Positions 30,365-31,632 of a stretch of 31,632 nt of DNA are shown one piece after another (the stretch's first letter is position 1; every line of letters starts with the position of its first letter). Position numbers and translations under genes: made by a program. The stretch spans positions 684,453 to 716,084 of the forward strand of contig BFEA01000133.1 of assembly GCA_003427395.1 (NCBI GenBank), written 5' to 3'. The DNA comes from Chara braunii. Lineage: Eukaryota > Streptophyta > Charophyceae > Charales > Characeae. Below the pieces are notes generated by a model. The model searched no databases, was not told the DNA's origin, and saw only the letters and a program-made list of their open reading frames with translations.

Positions 30365-31632
30365 ATGGCTACGCTCGGTGTGCAGAGGAAGCGGGCATTG
30401 CTCCGCATGTTTTGCATGTATATGCAAGTGTTTGTGAAGGGAAGATTCTCCTTGTCCGGCTCCACTGGCCAGACGAGGGACACAAGGAAGTTGGATTGTT
30501 TGCTGCGTGCAGTTCGTGCAGTTTCCACCAGGCTGGAAGTGCCCATGCACCATTTCATGAAGTCTGCAACATGCGCCATCGTAAACCTATCCTCGGAGTC
30601 TGTTCCTCGGTCGGTGTGGGTGAAGGAGAGAGCGGGCGGAACGTGGAGGGACATGCACAACCCCGATTTCATCAACGACGCGCGTCGGTTCAGGTCGTAC
30701 TTCCGAATGCCTGCTCCATTGTTCAACACACTCTTGGACCGGCTTCGCCCGCGGTTGGAGAGGCAGCACACCCAAATGCGGCTGCCCATTGAACCGGCCC
30801 GTGTGTTGGCAGGCGCCCTCAACCGGTTTGCGAGCGGTGAAACTTATGAGAGGGTCAGAGTCAGGTTTGGTCTTGGCCATGCGACAGCCATCGAATGCAC
30901 ACGGCGAGTGACACAGGCAATCCTTGATACAATGTGGGGCCTCATATCTTTCCCTGATGCTGAGGGAATGACGCGCAACATTGCAAAATTTGCCAGACAA
31001 GGCTTCGCAAACTGTATCGGCGCCATTGACTTTACTCATTTCTTCTAGGAGAAGCCTGACAAGCAGATGGACACCGACTACCATGACCACACCCATAATT
31101 ACAGTGTCGTGGCCCAATGCGTCTCCGACATGGACCTGCGGATCCTCGACTTCGTCGTTGGGTGGCCTCGTGCAGTGCACGACAACAGAGTGTTGCGTAG
31201 ATCCTCGCTCTACAGTCGCGCCACACAAGAGGGATTCTTCGTTGACACAGTAGCAAGGTTGGATCATGAGGGAAGGGTGAACCAGTACCTGATCGGTGAT
31301 GCCGGATATCCGAACCTTCCGTGGCTTCTGCGACCGATTCCTGGCCAACCACAAGGCGATCGCAAAAGATTCAACGACGCACACGAGTCGGTGAGGAAGT
31401 GCATCGAGCGTTGTTTTGGACGGCTCAAGGGGATGTGGCGTGTCCTGTACAAGCGTCAGAAGGGCGATGTCGATGGGATAAACCCCCAGATCCAGGCAAT
31501 CGAAGTTCTTCACAATTTTTGGATTGATGGCAATGTCTATTTTAACGTCGAACGCTTCATGGCCAGGCATCGCAATCTGGGTCTGTTCAATCAACATGAT
31601 GATGAAGGTGGTGACGCCGGCATCAATGAGCA
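30365..31632 (+). pseudogene. PIF/Harbinger DDE transposase, one in-frame stop, runs off the window
   Basis: The start is ATG 30365, the first in-frame Met. The N-terminal part has V-P-R-S-V-W-V, then F-R-S-Y-F-R-M and the L-x-R-L-R-P-R-L helix, then A-S-G-E-T-Y-E-R-V and F-G-L-G-H-A-T (helix-turn-helix-like region of these transposases). The catalytic DDE_Tnp_4 core shows I-G-A-I-D-F-T-H (Asp 31028-31030), V-V-G-W-P-R-A-V-H-D-N-R-V-L (Asp 31181-31183), G-D-A-G-Y-P, and C-I-E-R-C-F-G-R-L-K (Glu 31406-31408). A TAG at 31046-31048 interrupts the frame just after the first Asp; the frame is otherwise open to the window end. Role: cut-and-paste transposition, usually with TWA target duplications and a Myb-like partner protein, not seen here. 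Confidence 0.88.

Noticed and set aside
30587-31597. 336-codon open frame on the minus strand opposite the transposase
   Set aside because: It is antisense to the recognised DDE core, has no domain signature, and is long because of the codon composition of the sense strand.
1-31632. CRISPR arrays or bacterial operons
   Set aside because: No regularly spaced short repeats with unique spacers; the content is eukaryotic transposons.

Overview
This window looks like transposon-dense intergenic DNA from a green-lineage eukaryote. No host gene can be supported. The evidence is long microsatellite and poly(A) tracts, CCHC-ORF1 LINEs with an APE endonuclease, reverse transcriptase and C-terminal zf-RVT finger, a PIF/Harbinger DDE transposase, MITEs, and an assembly gap inside a poly(A) tract. 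The repeat mix and the style of the LINE and Harbinger proteins remind me of the charophyte alga Chara braunii, but that is recall, not proof.

Layout. 1-10,110: non-coding repeat DNA. It holds simple-sequence tracts, a 24-bp perfect palindrome, and a long dispersed repeat present twice (823-1418 plus 3158-3849, and 8585-9821). It also holds two short tRNA-like elements with inverted ends (3158-3243 and 9899-9979), several tandem repeats, and a broken retroelement gag-like ORF on the minus strand (5823-6326). 10,612-10,830: the 3' end of a LINE on the plus strand, with its poly(A) interrupted by a 65-N gap.

11,595-20,364: LINE A, a near full-length minus-strand non-LTR retrotransposon (ORF1, then ORF2 with EN, RT and zf-RVT). 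It is split by two inverted copies of one MITE family (14439-14960 and 16483-17452). One of these in turn carries a PIF/Harbinger-type MITE (16776-17221). Comparison of the two MITE copies gives an exact empty site, so the order of insertion can be read: LINE A first, then the CAA-ended MITEs, then the TTA-duplicating MITE.

20,365-22,522: the spacer between two head-to-head LINEs, including two tandem 230-bp units that may be a LINE 5' leader. 22,523-29,323: LINE B, plus strand, related to LINE A. It is full length in layout but dead, with stops, frameshifts and a deletion of RT motif A. 30,365-31,632: a PIF/Harbinger transposase with D, D and E all visible and a single in-frame stop, running off the window end.

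The elements do not form a pathway. The coherent stories are transposition history (nesting and dating), LINE biology (ORF1/ORF2 junction, 3' stem-loop, leader repeats) and a possible undescribed family of Pol III-like hairpin elements whose two arms have changed together.
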